From positions 1-64,000 of the forward strand of contig NZ_BMTP01000022.1 of assembly GCF_014649735.1 (NCBI RefSeq): DNA of 64,000 nt, read 5' to 3'. The notes under the pieces were generated by a model. That model saw only the letters and a list, made by a program, of their open reading frames with translations. It searched no databases and was not told the DNA's origin. Every line of letters begins with the position of its first letter. Position 1 is the stretch's first letter. Below are positions 43,425-52,452 of this stretch, piece by piece. The stretch comes from Streptomyces lavendofoliae (lineage in GTDB: Bacteria; Actinomycetota; Actinomycetes; Streptomycetales; Streptomycetaceae). The translations under genes were made by a program, and so were the position numbers.

Positions 43425-44488
43425 AGGGTCACCGCCACACCGTCGCGGGCCGACCGGCGCGCCGCCTCCAGGACGTCCAGCGCCGCCGCCGCCTCGTGGG
43501 CGGTGACCGGCGGAGGTGTGCCGTCGCGCAGGGCGGCGGCGATCGAGGCGTAGTACGCCGGGTAGGCGCCCGGGAGGGACGGAACCGGGGTCCCGCCGCC
43601 CGTCAGCGGGGACTCGCCGGCGCCGAGGCGCCCCCACATCGACTCGGGCTCGGTGCCCCACCCGGGGCCGGGGCGCCCGCCCTCGCGCAGGGCGCTCTCC
43701 TGCGGGTCGAGGCCGTGCTTGACGTAACCGGCCCGTGAGCCGAGCACCCGGAAGCGCGGGCCGAGCTGGGCGGCGGTGGCGCTGACGTACAGGTGGGAGC
43801 GGACGCCCCCGGCGTGGGTGATCGCGATGAACGTGTCGTCGTCCGCCTCGGCGCCCTCGCGGCGTACGTCGGCCTCGGCGTACACGCGCGTGGCGGGGCC
43901 GAACAGCACCAGCGCCTGGTCGACGACGTGGCTGCCCAGGTCGTACAGCAGCCCGCCGAACTCCTCCGGTGCGCCCGACTCGCGCCAGCCGCCCTTGAGC
44001 CTGGGCCGCCACCGCTCGAAGCGGGACTCGAAGCGCTGTACGTCGCCGAGCTCGCCGCGCTCGATCAGCGAGCGGAGGGTCAGGAAGTCGTTGTCCCAGC
44101 GGCGGTTCTGGAAGACGGACAGGAGCAGGCCGCGCTCCTCGGCGAGGTCGGCGAGCGCGCGTGCCTCCGCCGCCGTGCCGGCGACCGGCTTGTCGACGAC
44201 GACGGGCAGCCCGGCCTTCAGCGCGGCGGTCGCGAGCGGGACGTGCGTCTTGTTCGGCGAGGCGATCACGACGAGGTCCAGCTCGCCGGAGCGGTCCCAC
44301 AGCTCGTCGGCGGAGGCGGCGAAGCGGACGTCCGGGAACGCCTCGCGGGCCTGTCGCCGCCGCTCGGGGGCGGACGTGACGACCGTGTCGAGGACCAGGC
44401 CCTCGGTCGCGGCGATCAGCGGGGCGTGGAAGACGGAGCCCGCCAGGCCGTAGCCGACGAGTCCGACGCGCAGCGGTCGTCCAGTCAT
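43421..44488 (-). CDS. Gfo/Idh/MocA-family oxidoreductase
   Basis: 355 residues from the ATG at 44488; an ATG three codons upstream is possible. The Rossmann start VGLVGYGLAGSVFHAPL, the SPNKTHVPLA and VDKPVAG motifs and a C-terminal GFO/IDH domain show NAD(P)-dependent sugar or inositol dehydrogenation. The EFGGLLYDLGSHVVDQA stretch holds the usual catalytic Asp/His. It is coupled to the HbpS-like gene and divergent from the ROK regulator, with an operator-like palindrome between. Confidence 0.9.
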   Translation of the reverse strand: MTGRPLRVGLVGYGLAGSVFHAPLIAATEGLVLDTVVTSAPERRRQAREAFPDVRFAASADELWDRSGELDLVVIASPNKTHVPLATAALKAGLPVVVDKPVAGTAAEARALADLAEERGLLLSVFQNRRWDNDFLTLRSLIERGELGDVQRFESRFERWRPRLKGGWRESGAPEEFGGLLYDLGSHVVDQALVLFGPATRVYAEADVRREGAEADDDTFIAITHAGGVRSHLYVSATAAQLGPRFRVLGSRAGYVKHGLDPQESALREGGRPGPGWGTEPESMWGRLGAGESPLTGGGTPVPSLPGAYPAYYASIAAALRDGTPPPVTAHEAAAALDVLEAARRSARDGVAVTL

Positions 44489-44501
44489 GCCCGCCACTTA
44501 A

Positions 44502-44514
44502 GCAACGCTGTTGC
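44502..44514. promoter_or_regulatory. 13-bp palindrome between the oxidoreductase and ROK genes
   Basis: GCAAC-GCT-GTTGC, perfect five-base arms, 14 bases from the oxidoreductase start and 31 from the ROK start. The likely ROK operator controlling both. Confidence 0.6.
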
Positions 44515-44544
44515 CAAAGTGCAAGCGGGCGCGACAATGGAGCG

Positions 44545-45612
44545 GTGAACAGCGAAACGGGTGTGAACCTGCCGGCCCTGCGCAGCCACAACGCCGCGCT
44601 CGTGCTCGACCTGCTGCGGACGGCGGGCGAGGCGGGGGCCAGCCGGCTGGAACTGGCCGAGCGGACCGGGCTCACCCCGCAGGCGGTCAGCAAGATCACC
44701 GCCCGGTTGCGGGAGGAGGGGCTCGCGGCCGAAGCGGGCCGGCGGGCCTCCACGGGCGGCAAGCCGAGGACCGTCCTGCGGCTCGTCCCCGGCGCCGCCC
44801 ACGCGGTCGGCCTGAACCTGGACCGGGACGAGCTCACCGCGGTCCTGGTCGACCTGTCGGGGGCCGTTGTGGCGGCGAGCGTCGTCCCGCTGGACCTCGG
44901 CTCGGGCGCGGAGGTGGTGATGGAGGTGGCCGCCGGCGAGGTCGCCGCCCTCACCTCGCGCCCGCTGCTCGGGGTCGGGGTCGCCATGCCGGGGCCGCTC
45001 GACCACGCGGCGGGCGTTCCGCACCGGGTGACCGGGTTCCCCGAGTGGGACGGCTTCCCGCTGCGCGACGCGCTCGCGCGTCGGCTCGGGCTGCCCGTGG
45101 TGCTCGACAAGGACACGAACACGGCGGCGCTGGGCATCGCCCTGAGCGGGGCGGGCGGCGACTCGTTCGCGTACCTCCATCTCGGTACGGGCCTGGGCGC
45201 GGGGCTCGTCCTGGGCGGCGCCGTGTACCGGGGTGCGCGGACGGGCGCGGGGGAGTTCGGGCACCAGACCGTCCAGCTGGACGGGCCGGTGTGCGGGTGC
45301 GGCGGGCGCGGGTGCCTGGAGGTGCTGTGCCTGGCCGCCGTGGCGCGGGGCGACCTCGCGGGGGCGGCCGGGGTGCTGGGAGCCGGGGCCGCGAACCTGG
45401 TCAAGCTGCTGGACATCGATCGCGTGCTGCTGGGCGGCCGGGTGGTGACCGGTACGCCGGAGCCGTTCCTGCGGGGCGTGCGCGCCGTCCTGGAGGAGCG
45501 TGCCCGGGGCGCGGGCGAGCCTCCGGTGCCGGTGGCCCTCGCGGGCGGCTCGGCCCACCCGGTGGCGGAGGGCGCGGCCCAGCTGGTGCTGGCCCCCCTG
45601 TTCGGCCGCTGA
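44545..45612 (+). CDS. ROK-family transcriptional regulator
   Basis: 355 residues from a GTG. A winged helix-turn-helix (LELAERTGLTPQAVSKITAR, then a basic wing) precedes a ROK sugar-kinase-like domain with GVGVAMPGPLD, LHLGTGLGAGLVLGG and the zinc motif CGCGGRGCLE. Such proteins repress sugar-use genes and release DNA on binding a sugar. The divergent oxidoreductase and the palindrome between point to local control. Confidence 0.9.
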   Translation: MNSETGVNLPALRSHNAALVLDLLRTAGEAGASRLELAERTGLTPQAVSKITARLREEGLAAEAGRRASTGGKPRTVLRLVPGAAHAVGLNLDRDELTAVLVDLSGAVVAASVVPLDLGSGAEVVMEVAAGEVAALTSRPLLGVGVAMPGPLDHAAGVPHRVTGFPEWDGFPLRDALARRLGLPVVLDKDTNTAALGIALSGAGGDSFAYLHLGTGLGAGLVLGGAVYRGARTGAGEFGHQTVQLDGPVCGCGGRGCLEVLCLAAVARGDLAGAAGVLGAGAANLVKLLDIDRVLLGGRVVTGTPEPFLRGVRAVLEERARGAGEPPVPVALAGGSAHPVAEGAAQLVLAPLFGR

Positions 45613-45871
45613 CGGCGCACGCCGGACCGGGGACAACAGGCGTGACCGGCCGAGTACGCCGTACCGGGCCACCGGAAGTCACGGGCCCGCAACCCCCGTA
45701 CCCTCTCCGCCGCCCCCCGCCCCGCTCCCGGCCGCCGGGGACACCCGCGTTGCGCCGATCGGGGACTTCCGCGCCGCCGTACGGCGGGAGGTCGCCGGTC
45801 CGCCGGTGCGCCGGCACGACCGCGTGGAAGGTTCTCGGGGCACGACCGTCCACCGGCCGCCAGAGGTTCCC

Positions 45872-46663
45872 ATGCGACTGCGCACCGCCACCGCCACCGC
45901 CCCCGCCGTCGCCGTCGCCGTACTCGCGCTCGTCGCGGCGGCACCGGCGGACGGCACCGCGGCCTTCGAGGCCGCCGTCCCGGACCGGCAGCCCACCTGC
46001 GGCACCCCCTCGGCCTCCGCCTTCCCCCTGCGCACCCGCATCAGCGGTGGTCCCGCCGCCTACCGGCCCGGCGGCGGCTTCCACACCTGGACGGTGGAGC
46101 TGACCAACACCACCACCGAGCCCTGCGGCAACATCCACCCCGTCATCGTCTTCACCGACCGCACCCGCGCCCTGAAGCCGGGTCAGATCCAGCTGGAGTT
46201 CTACGAGAGCGAGAGCCGGGGCGAGGGGAACGGCGGCCGCCAGCACCCCGTGACGATCGAGAGGACCGACGAGAGCGAACTCGTCGGCGTCCTCGACGAC
46301 AGCGCCCCCGGCGGGCCCGCCACCCCCGGCAGCGGGGGCGACCGCTTCCGCGGCTTCGTCGTCCCTCCCGGCCGGACCGTCACCGTGCCCGTCCGCCTCG
46401 CCTTCACCTCCGACGCCCGGCCCGACACCATCACCGCGAACGCCGCGATCGTCCAGCGCCGCGGCGGTGACGGCGACTGGGTGGGGGAGTCAGCCGATTA
46501 CCGGTTCGCCCTCGTGGATGAGGAGCCGGCCAGCGAGTTCGCCGAGGAACTGCCCAGGACCGGCCGGAACGTCCTGATGGTCGCCGCCGCCTCGGCACTC
46601 GCCTTCCTCCTCGGCGCCGGTACGCTCGCCCTCGCCGGGCGCATCCGGGGCCGCCGGGGCTGA
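45872..46663 (+). CDS. sortase-dependent surface protein (LPRTG motif)
   Basis: 263 residues. Signal peptide (residues 1 to about 27), an exported beta-rich domain with two Cys near residues 38 and 85, then ELPRTGRN (a variant of LPxTG) near residue 230, a membrane helix and a basic RGRRG tail. The motif is the cleavage signal for a class E or similar sortase that attaches the protein to peptidoglycan. A class F sortase gene lies 1.9 kb downstream. The exported domain is not recognised. Confidence 0.85.
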   Translation: MRLRTATATAPAVAVAVLALVAAAPADGTAAFEAAVPDRQPTCGTPSASAFPLRTRISGGPAAYRPGGGFHTWTVELTNTTTEPCGNIHPVIVFTDRTRALKPGQIQLEFYESESRGEGNGGRQHPVTIERTDESELVGVLDDSAPGGPATPGSGGDRFRGFVVPPGRTVTVPVRLAFTSDARPDTITANAAIVQRRGGDGDWVGESADYRFALVDEEPASEFAEELPRTGRNVLMVAAASALAFLLGAGTLALAGRIRGRRG

Positions 46664-47083
46664 CCGGCCGGACGGGGCGACGCCCGCGTGCACCACGCGT
46701 TCGGTTCCGCGCGCGCCCCGGCGCGCACCTTCCCCGCCCGCCGGGGCGCGCGCTGCCCGCCGAACGCGGCCTCGCCGTCCGGTACGGGCCGCCCGCGAGA
46801 CCGTCCGCCGGACCCCGCGCGAACTGCCGCCGGCCTGCGGACCGTCCCTGCTCAGGAGCCGCACCTCCGACGTCGTCTCCCGGCCCCGGCCGCGCACCGT
46901 CGACGGCCCCGACGGGCGCGCACCGTCGGCTTCCGTTTCCGCCGCGCCGGGTCCGACAACGGGTACCGGGCGATCGACGGGGTCAAGATCACCGCATCGT
47001 GACTAGGCTGGGGGCGTCGCCACAGCGCTGTCGCGGCGTCCCCAGCACGCATGCATGTACCTGTACGGCAGGAGTCCCGCCCC
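46664..47083. other. 420-bp intergenic region
   Basis: No gene is supported. A TAGGCT -10-like box lies at 47004-47009 and is the likely promoter of the HAD gene. Confidence 0.5.
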
Positions 47084-47863
47084 ATGGCAGAGCGCAAGCC
47101 GATCGAATCCTGGCTCACCGACATGGACGGCGTCCTCATCCACGAGGGCGTCCCCATCCCCGGTGCCGACGCGTTCATCAGGAAGCTGCGGGACACGGAC
47201 AGGCCCTTCCTGGTCCTCACCAACAACTCCATGTACACCGCGCGCGACCTGCACGCCCGCCTCGCCCGCATGGGGCTCGACGTCCCCGTGCGGAACATCT
47301 GGACCTCCGCCCTGGCCACCGCCCGGTTCCTCGACGACCAGCGGCCCGGCGGCACGGCGTACGTCATCGGCGAGGCCGGCCTCACCACCGCGCTGCACGA
47401 CATCGGCTACATCCTCACCGACCACGACCCCGACTACGTCGTCCTCGGCGAGACCCGCACGTACAGCTTCGAGTCCCTCACCAAGGCGATCCGGCTGATC
47501 AACGGCGGCGCCAGGTTCATCTGCACCAACCCCGACGAGACCGGCCCCTCCACCGAGGGCCCGCTGCCCGCCACCGGCTCGGTCGCCGCGCTGATCACCA
47601 AGGCCACCGGCAAGGACCCGTACTTCGCGGGCAAGCCGAACCCCCTGATGATGCGCACCGGCCTGAACGCCATCGGCGCCCACTCGGAGTCCAGCGCCAT
47701 GATCGGCGACCGGATGGACACCGACGTGCTGGCCGGGCTGGAAGCGGGTATGGAGACGTTCCTCGTCCTGACCGGCCTCACCACCCCCGCCGACGTGGAC
47801 CGCTACCCCTTCCGGCCCTCGACCGTGGTCAACTCGATCGCCGATCTGGTGGAACGCGTCTGA
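47084..47863 (+). CDS. HAD-superfamily hydrolase, class IIA (NagD-like)
   Basis: 259 residues from the ATG at 47084 with GGCAGGAG upstream. The HAD motifs are DMDGVLIHEG (nucleophile Asp), a Thr/Asn motif in LVLTNNSMYT, the Lys in AGKPNPLMM, and GDRMDTDV. Class IIA members such as NagD are phosphatases of nucleotides or sugar phosphates; the substrate is unknown. It is alone between the surface protein and the exported protein genes. Confidence 0.9.
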   Translation: MAERKPIESWLTDMDGVLIHEGVPIPGADAFIRKLRDTDRPFLVLTNNSMYTARDLHARLARMGLDVPVRNIWTSALATARFLDDQRPGGTAYVIGEAGLTTALHDIGYILTDHDPDYVVLGETRTYSFESLTKAIRLINGGARFICTNPDETGPSTEGPLPATGSVAALITKATGKDPYFAGKPNPLMMRTGLNAIGAHSESSAMIGDRMDTDVLAGLEAGMETFLVLTGLTTPADVDRYPFRPSTVVNSIADLVERV

Positions 47864-47977
47864 CCCTGCTGCGGACGCCATCGGCCCAGGTCAGCGACGT
47901 CCGACCGGGTGAACACCGCCCCCGTGCGGATGCGGGAACCGCCGAACGGGGTGAATCTTCGATGCAGGAGGTTCACG

Positions 47978-48565
47978 ATGCGTTCAGCTTGGTTTGCTCT
48001 CCGTGCCGCGGGGACGGTCGGCGTCCTGGTGCTGGTGGCGGGGCCCGCGTACGCCGGCGACGGCGAGGAGAACCGGGACGGCGGGAAACACCGGGAGAAG
48101 GTGACGGCCCAGGCCGTCCCGGCCACCGCCGGACCCGGCGAGGACGTGGACGTCCAGGTCCACGGCTGCCGCGGCAAGCACGGCTCGGTCAGGTCCAAGG
48201 CGTTCGTCGCCGAGGTCGAGCTGTCCGGCCGCGAGGGCAAGGGCGGTCCCCTGTACGGCGACACCACCGTCAAGTCCCACCTGGACACCGGCTCGTACCC
48301 GCTCACCGTCCACTGCGACGGGCGCGACCACCACGACGCCGGCACCGTCCACGTCACCCGCCACACGCCGGCCAGCCCCGTCGCACCCGTCCGGGCCGGA
48401 GGCGGGGGAGCGGCGCTGCTCGCCGCCGACGCCCCCCGGGGCGGCTCGCACGAGCAGGGGCCGGGCACCCCGCACACCGTGGTCGGCCTGGTGCTCGCGG
48501 GCGTCGCGGCGGTCGCCGTCGCCTTCCGCAGCTCCCGCCGCCGTCGCCGTACCCGGGCGGACTGA
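47978..48565 (+). CDS. exported protein with C-terminal membrane anchor
   Basis: 195 residues. GGAGG precedes the ATG. Signal peptide (AGPAYA cleavage near 26), an exported domain with two Cys likely forming a disulfide (about residues 64 and 115), a Gly/Pro-rich linker and a C-terminal membrane helix with an Arg-rich tail. It has no clear LPxTG motif, but the plan is that of a wall-associated protein. The sortase gene begins two bases after its stop, so the two are coupled and this may be its substrate or partner. Confidence 0.78.
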   Translation: MRSAWFALRAAGTVGVLVLVAGPAYAGDGEENRDGGKHREKVTAQAVPATAGPGEDVDVQVHGCRGKHGSVRSKAFVAEVELSGREGKGGPLYGDTTVKSHLDTGSYPLTVHCDGRDHHDAGTVHVTRHTPASPVAPVRAGGGGAALLAADAPRGGSHEQGPGTPHTVVGLVLAGVAAVAVAFRSSRRRRRTRAD

Positions 48566-48567
48566 CC

Positions 48568-49245
48568 GTGTCCTCGGCACCGCGCTCCGCCGGACACGGC
48601 CGGCTGCTCACCGGCGTGGCCTGGGCCCTGCTCCTGCTGGGCCTGTGGCTGTGGGGGAAGGACATCACGTCCGGCCCCGGCGGCCTGTCCGCCCCCACCA
48701 CCGGTGACGTCGCCGCGGTCGGCCGCCCCCTGGGCGTCCCGCTGCCGCCGGCCCGGCCGCCGATGGAGCCCGCCGCGCCCGAGCGACTGGAGGTCCCGTC
48801 GCTCGGGATCACCGCCCCGGTCGCGCCCCGGGCCCTGGACGCGGCGGGCGCGATCGACCCGCCCCCGTACGAGCAGGCGCACACGGTCGGCTGGTTCGGC
48901 GGCGGGGCCGCGCCGGGCACCGACGGCGCCGCGCTGTTCGTCGGCCACGTCGACACCGAGACGAAACCCGCCGTCTTCTACGGCCTGAGCTCCGCCCGCC
49001 CCGGCGAGCGGATCGAGGTGACCCGGACGGACGGCTCGGTCGCCGAGTTCACCATCGACGACGTGCGGGTCTTCGCCCGCGACGAGTTCGACCCGAGGAA
49101 GGCGTACGGCCAGCGGCAACCCGGCCGTGCCGAGCTGCGCCTGATCACCTGCGGCGGCACCTTCGACCGCGCGACGGGCACCTACACCGCGAACGTCGTC
49201 GTCTCCGGCTATCTGACCGGTGACCGCGGCGCTCCGGGCGGGTGA
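48568..49245 (+). CDS. class F sortase
   Basis: 225 residues from a GTG just after the previous stop. One N-terminal membrane helix (about 14-30) is followed by a sortase barrel with the catalytic His in ALFVGHVDT and Cys in LITCGG, and an Arg further on (GTFDRATG). Class F sortases are common in actinobacteria; their substrates are mostly unknown. The preceding exported gene and the upstream LPRTG protein are possible substrates. Confidence 0.9.
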   Translation: MSSAPRSAGHGRLLTGVAWALLLLGLWLWGKDITSGPGGLSAPTTGDVAAVGRPLGVPLPPARPPMEPAAPERLEVPSLGITAPVAPRALDAAGAIDPPPYEQAHTVGWFGGGAAPGTDGAALFVGHVDTETKPAVFYGLSSARPGERIEVTRTDGSVAEFTIDDVRVFARDEFDPRKAYGQRQPGRAELRLITCGGTFDRATGTYTANVVVSGYLTGDRGAPGG

Positions 49246-49397
49246 TGGCCCGGCCGGCCCGGCCGAGGGCCGTCGCCGGGGGCGGGTGGCCGCCCTCGTG
49301 GCCCTCGCGACCCGTGTGTCAGGATGGATTGGACCGGGTTGTCCGGGAGGGGCGCCTGGGGGGTGGCCCCGTGCAGAGCGCACCCGAGGGGGAGTGG

Positions 49398-50429
49398 ATG
49401 TACGGCAGTTGCACCGGGTCTGCCCGCGTGAGGGCGGCCGCGGCGGGGGCGGTGGGCGCCGTGGCATTGCTGCTGGCGGCCTGTACCTCCCCCGACGCCG
49501 GCGGCGGCAGGGAACCGAAGGCCCTGCCCGGGGTGAGCCAGCAGCCGAAGGCGGCCGATCCGTTCTGGGTGAACCCCGGCAGCAAGGCGGCCCAGCAGGT
49601 GGAGAGTTACCTGCGGGAGGGCAGGAAGGACGACGCCGAGCTGATCAGGAGGATCGCCTCCCAGCCGGTGGGCGAGTGGGTCGGCACGGAGCAGCCCGAG
49701 GAGGACGCCCGCGGCTTCACCGAGGCCGCCACGAAGGCGGACCGGGACGCGGTGCTGGTCCTCTACAACATCCCGCACCGCGACTGCGGCCAGCACTCCG
49801 CGGGCGGCGCCGCCGACGGCGACGCGTACCGCGCGTGGCTGGACAAGGTCGCCCAGGGCATCGGCGACCGGCGGGCCACGGTGGTCGTGGAGCCGGACGC
49901 GGTGATGCACATGGTGGACGGCTGCACCGAGGAGCGGTACCACGAGGAGCGGTACGACCTGCTGAAGGGTGCCGTCAAGCGGCTGAAGCAGCTGCCGAAC
50001 ACCAAGGTGTACCTGGACGCGGGCAACGCCGGCTGGGGCAAGCCGGACCAGATCTTCGAGCCGCTGAAGTGGGCGGGCGTCGCCGAGGCCGACGGCTTCG
50101 CGGTGAACGTGGCCAACTTCCAGACCACCGAGGCCAGCAAGGAGTACGGCAGGAAGGTGTCGAAGAAGGTCGGCGGCAAGCCGTTCGTCATCGACACCAG
50201 CCGCAACGGCAACGGCCCCTACACCAAGGGCGACCCCGCCGAGAACTGGTGCAACCCACCGGGCCGTGCCCTCGGCGAGACGCCCACCACGAAGACGGAC
50301 GACCCGCTGGTCGACGCCTACCTGTGGATCAAGCGCCCCGGCGAGTCGGACGGCGACTGCAAGGGCGGCCCCCGGGCGGGCGACTGGTTCCCGGAGTACG
50401 CCCTGGAGCTCGCGCGCAACACCAGGTAG
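49398..50429 (+). CDS. cslZ: secreted GH6 endoglucanase-like protein, CslZ
   Basis: 343 residues from the ATG at 49398 (GGGGGAG upstream). The lipobox LLLAAC makes it a lipoprotein. The GH6 domain has VVVEPDAVMHM with a catalytic Asp, a second Asp region in VYLDAGNAGWG and a C-terminal PGESDGDC-like metal/disulfide region. GH6 enzymes cleave beta-1,4-glucan. Its place beside convergent glxA-cslA matches the S. coelicolor locus, where the protein is thought to trim the CslA glycan. The shared hairpin at 50446 separates it from glxA. Confidence 0.88.
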   Translation: MYGSCTGSARVRAAAAGAVGAVALLLAACTSPDAGGGREPKALPGVSQQPKAADPFWVNPGSKAAQQVESYLREGRKDDAELIRRIASQPVGEWVGTEQPEEDARGFTEAATKADRDAVLVLYNIPHRDCGQHSAGGAADGDAYRAWLDKVAQGIGDRRATVVVEPDAVMHMVDGCTEERYHEERYDLLKGAVKRLKQLPNTKVYLDAGNAGWGKPDQIFEPLKWAGVAEADGFAVNVANFQTTEASKEYGRKVSKKVGGKPFVIDTSRNGNGPYTKGDPAENWCNPPGRALGETPTTKTDDPLVDAYLWIKRPGESDGDCKGGPRAGDWFPEYALELARNTR

Positions 50430-50445
50430 GACCGGCCGACCCGGC

Positions 50446-50488
50446 GCATGTGAAGGGGCGCCCCCTCCGGGGGCGCCCCTTCACATGC
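50446..50488. terminator. bidirectional 20-bp hairpin between cslZ and glxA
   Basis: Perfect 20-base arms (50446-50465 and 50469-50488) with a TCC loop, lying between the convergent cslZ and glxA genes. Confidence 0.9.
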
Positions 50489-50499
50489 GTGAGCCCGCC

Positions 50500-52452
50500 C
50501 TACGGAACCTCGACCCACACCGCCTCGGACGGCGTGCCCTTGTCGTCGGTGACGAAGAGCATGTACCAGCCGGAGGGGACCAGGGCCCGGTTCTTCGGGA
50601 CGGTGACCTCGATGCCGTCGGCGGTCTTCTTCGTCTCCAGGGCGATCGAGCGCTGGTCGACGTCGGTGACATGGGTGACGGCGCTCGGCCGCAGCAGCTT
50701 CGCGGTCGTGATCCTCGCGGCGTCCGGGGTCTTGAAGACCCCGCTCCCGCCGCGCTTGATCCTGGCCGGGCCGCCGGTGACCTCGGGCCGGGAGTCCCGG
50801 TAGAGGTAGGGCGGGGTGTAGATCTCGATGCGCTGCTCGAAGACGCCCGGCTTGGTGTTGGCCTTGTCGGCGAAGAGCGAGTCCGAGCCGAAGATCATCA
50901 CGCGGCCGTCGGGCAGCAGCACCGAACCGGAGTGGTAGTTGCGGCCCACCCGCGGGTCGGCGACGCGGGTGTACTTCCCGGTCTTCGGGTCGTACGTCCG
51001 CGCCTCCAGGACGTTGGAGTCGCCACGGCCCCGGTAGTCCTCGGAGCCTCCGGTGACCAGCACGGTGTCGTCCGGCATCAGCGAGGCGCTCGGGTAGCGG
51101 GTGCCCCGGTCGAGGGAGGCGCCGTCCTTGAAGCGCGGGTTCGGGTCCTTCAGGTCGACCAGCCGGGACTTCTCGCTGGACTCCTGGGACTCGCCGACCC
51201 CGCCGCCCCCGATGACCATGAACCGCTGGTCCTGGGCGGGCGGCAGCATGACCGTCGCGGACGTCTCCATCCGGTCCGCGTCGCTCAGGCCGGGGATCTT
51301 GCGGAACGTATTGGTCTCCAGGTCCCAGACGCCCGGGTCACGGCCGACGTCGGCCGGCCCGTACCCGGCGTTGGAACCCGAGTAGAAGAGCTTGCCGTTG
51401 TCCATCAGGAAGATGGCGGGGTACGTCGGGAAGCGCCGCTCGATCCCGGTGTACTTCCACGTCTTCGTCTTCGGGTCGTAGATCTCGTCCTTGCCGGGGA
51501 CGATCTGCCCGATCTCGTCGAGGCCGGACAGGGCGAGGACCTTGCCGTCCTTGAGCGTGGTCAGCGTGGGGTACCAGCGCGCCTCGTTCATCGGGTCGAC
51601 CTTGACGTACTTCTCGGCGACCGGGTCGAACTCGAAGGCGTCCCTGATGCCCTGGAAGTCCTTCTTGTCGAGCGCGAGCTTCTGCGCCATGCCGTAGACG
51701 TTGCGGGCGTCCTTGCCCGTGAGGCCCTCGACCTTGTAGTTGTCCTCGGTGCCGGTCTCGAACTCCTTGCCGGACTCCTCGGCCTCGACGTAGATCCGGC
51801 CCAGCCCGGGCTGGGTGCGCAGGAAGCGACCGGTGGTCTTGTCGAAGACCTTCTCGGCCTTCTCCACCAGGACCGGGTCCTTGGAGACGAACGTCTTGCC
51901 GTTGGCCTTGCCGGTGAACTTCGTCCCGGCGGGCAGCGTGATGGGCTTGTCCGGGTCCTCGTTGTGGACGATCATCAGGCCGCCGGCCTTGGTCACGTCT
52001 CCCTGGAGCTTCTCGTACCGCTTGGTGCCGCCGGCGATGAGGAGCTTTCCGTCGGGCAGCTGTGTGTGCCCGGAGCAGAACATGTCCTTCGGCGTGGGAA
52101 TCATCTTGAACGCGTTCGTCCTCGGGTCCCACAGGACCGACTCGAACTTGTTCGCGTCGAAGTTCTTCTGGTTGTTGCCGGAGCCGGCGACCAGCAGCAC
52201 CTTGCCGGTGTGCAGCAGGGCCGCGTGGATGGTGTTGATCCGGAACTCGGAGGGGACGTCGAGGAAGTCCCAGTGGCCGTTGGCGGCCTTGTACTCCGGC
52301 TTGTTGATCGTGTAGTCGTGGTACTGCTCCGAGCCGTACCGGTACAGGGCCGGTCCGTTGAACCCGGCGACCACCGCGACCACCGCCGTGCCTATCAGGA
52401 TGCGACGGGCGCGGTTCCGCCGGTGGTTCGGCCGGACGGGCAGGCTGCTCAT
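50500..52452 (-). CDS. glxA: galactose-oxidase-like copper radical oxidase GlxA
   Basis: 650 residues. An N-terminal membrane helix (about 18-33) leads to a seven-bladed kelch-type beta-propeller with a C-terminal Ig-like domain. The Cys of the Cys-Tyr cofactor is in DMFCSGHT; Tyr and His ligands lie in later propeller strands (TRYPSASLMPD, VGRNYHSGSVLLPDGR). GlxA acts at hyphal tips on the glycan made by CslA and is needed for normal tip growth in Streptomyces. Its ATG overlaps the cslA stop (AAATGA), so the two are translationally coupled. Confidence 0.95.
   Translation of the reverse strand: MSSLPVRPNHRRNRARRILIGTAVVAVVAGFNGPALYRYGSEQYHDYTINKPEYKAANGHWDFLDVPSEFRINTIHAALLHTGKVLLVAGSGNNQKNFDANKFESVLWDPRTNAFKMIPTPKDMFCSGHTQLPDGKLLIAGGTKRYEKLQGDVTKAGGLMIVHNEDPDKPITLPAGTKFTGKANGKTFVSKDPVLVEKAEKVFDKTTGRFLRTQPGLGRIYVEAEESGKEFETGTEDNYKVEGLTGKDARNVYGMAQKLALDKKDFQGIRDAFEFDPVAEKYVKVDPMNEARWYPTLTTLKDGKVLALSGLDEIGQIVPGKDEIYDPKTKTWKYTGIERRFPTYPAIFLMDNGKLFYSGSNAGYGPADVGRDPGVWDLETNTFRKIPGLSDADRMETSATVMLPPAQDQRFMVIGGGGVGESQESSEKSRLVDLKDPNPRFKDGASLDRGTRYPSASLMPDDTVLVTGGSEDYRGRGDSNVLEARTYDPKTGKYTRVADPRVGRNYHSGSVLLPDGRVMIFGSDSLFADKANTKPGVFEQRIEIYTPPYLYRDSRPEVTGGPARIKRGGSGVFKTPDAARITTAKLLRPSAVTHVTDVDQRSIALETKKTADGIEVTVPKNRALVPSGWYMLFVTDDKGTPSEAVWVEVP

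Noticed and set aside
41184..43553. Very long forward open frame through the AraC gene
   Set aside because: It runs through tandem repeats and is antisense to the AraC gene and in another frame of the DUF2000 gene; no domain is seen.
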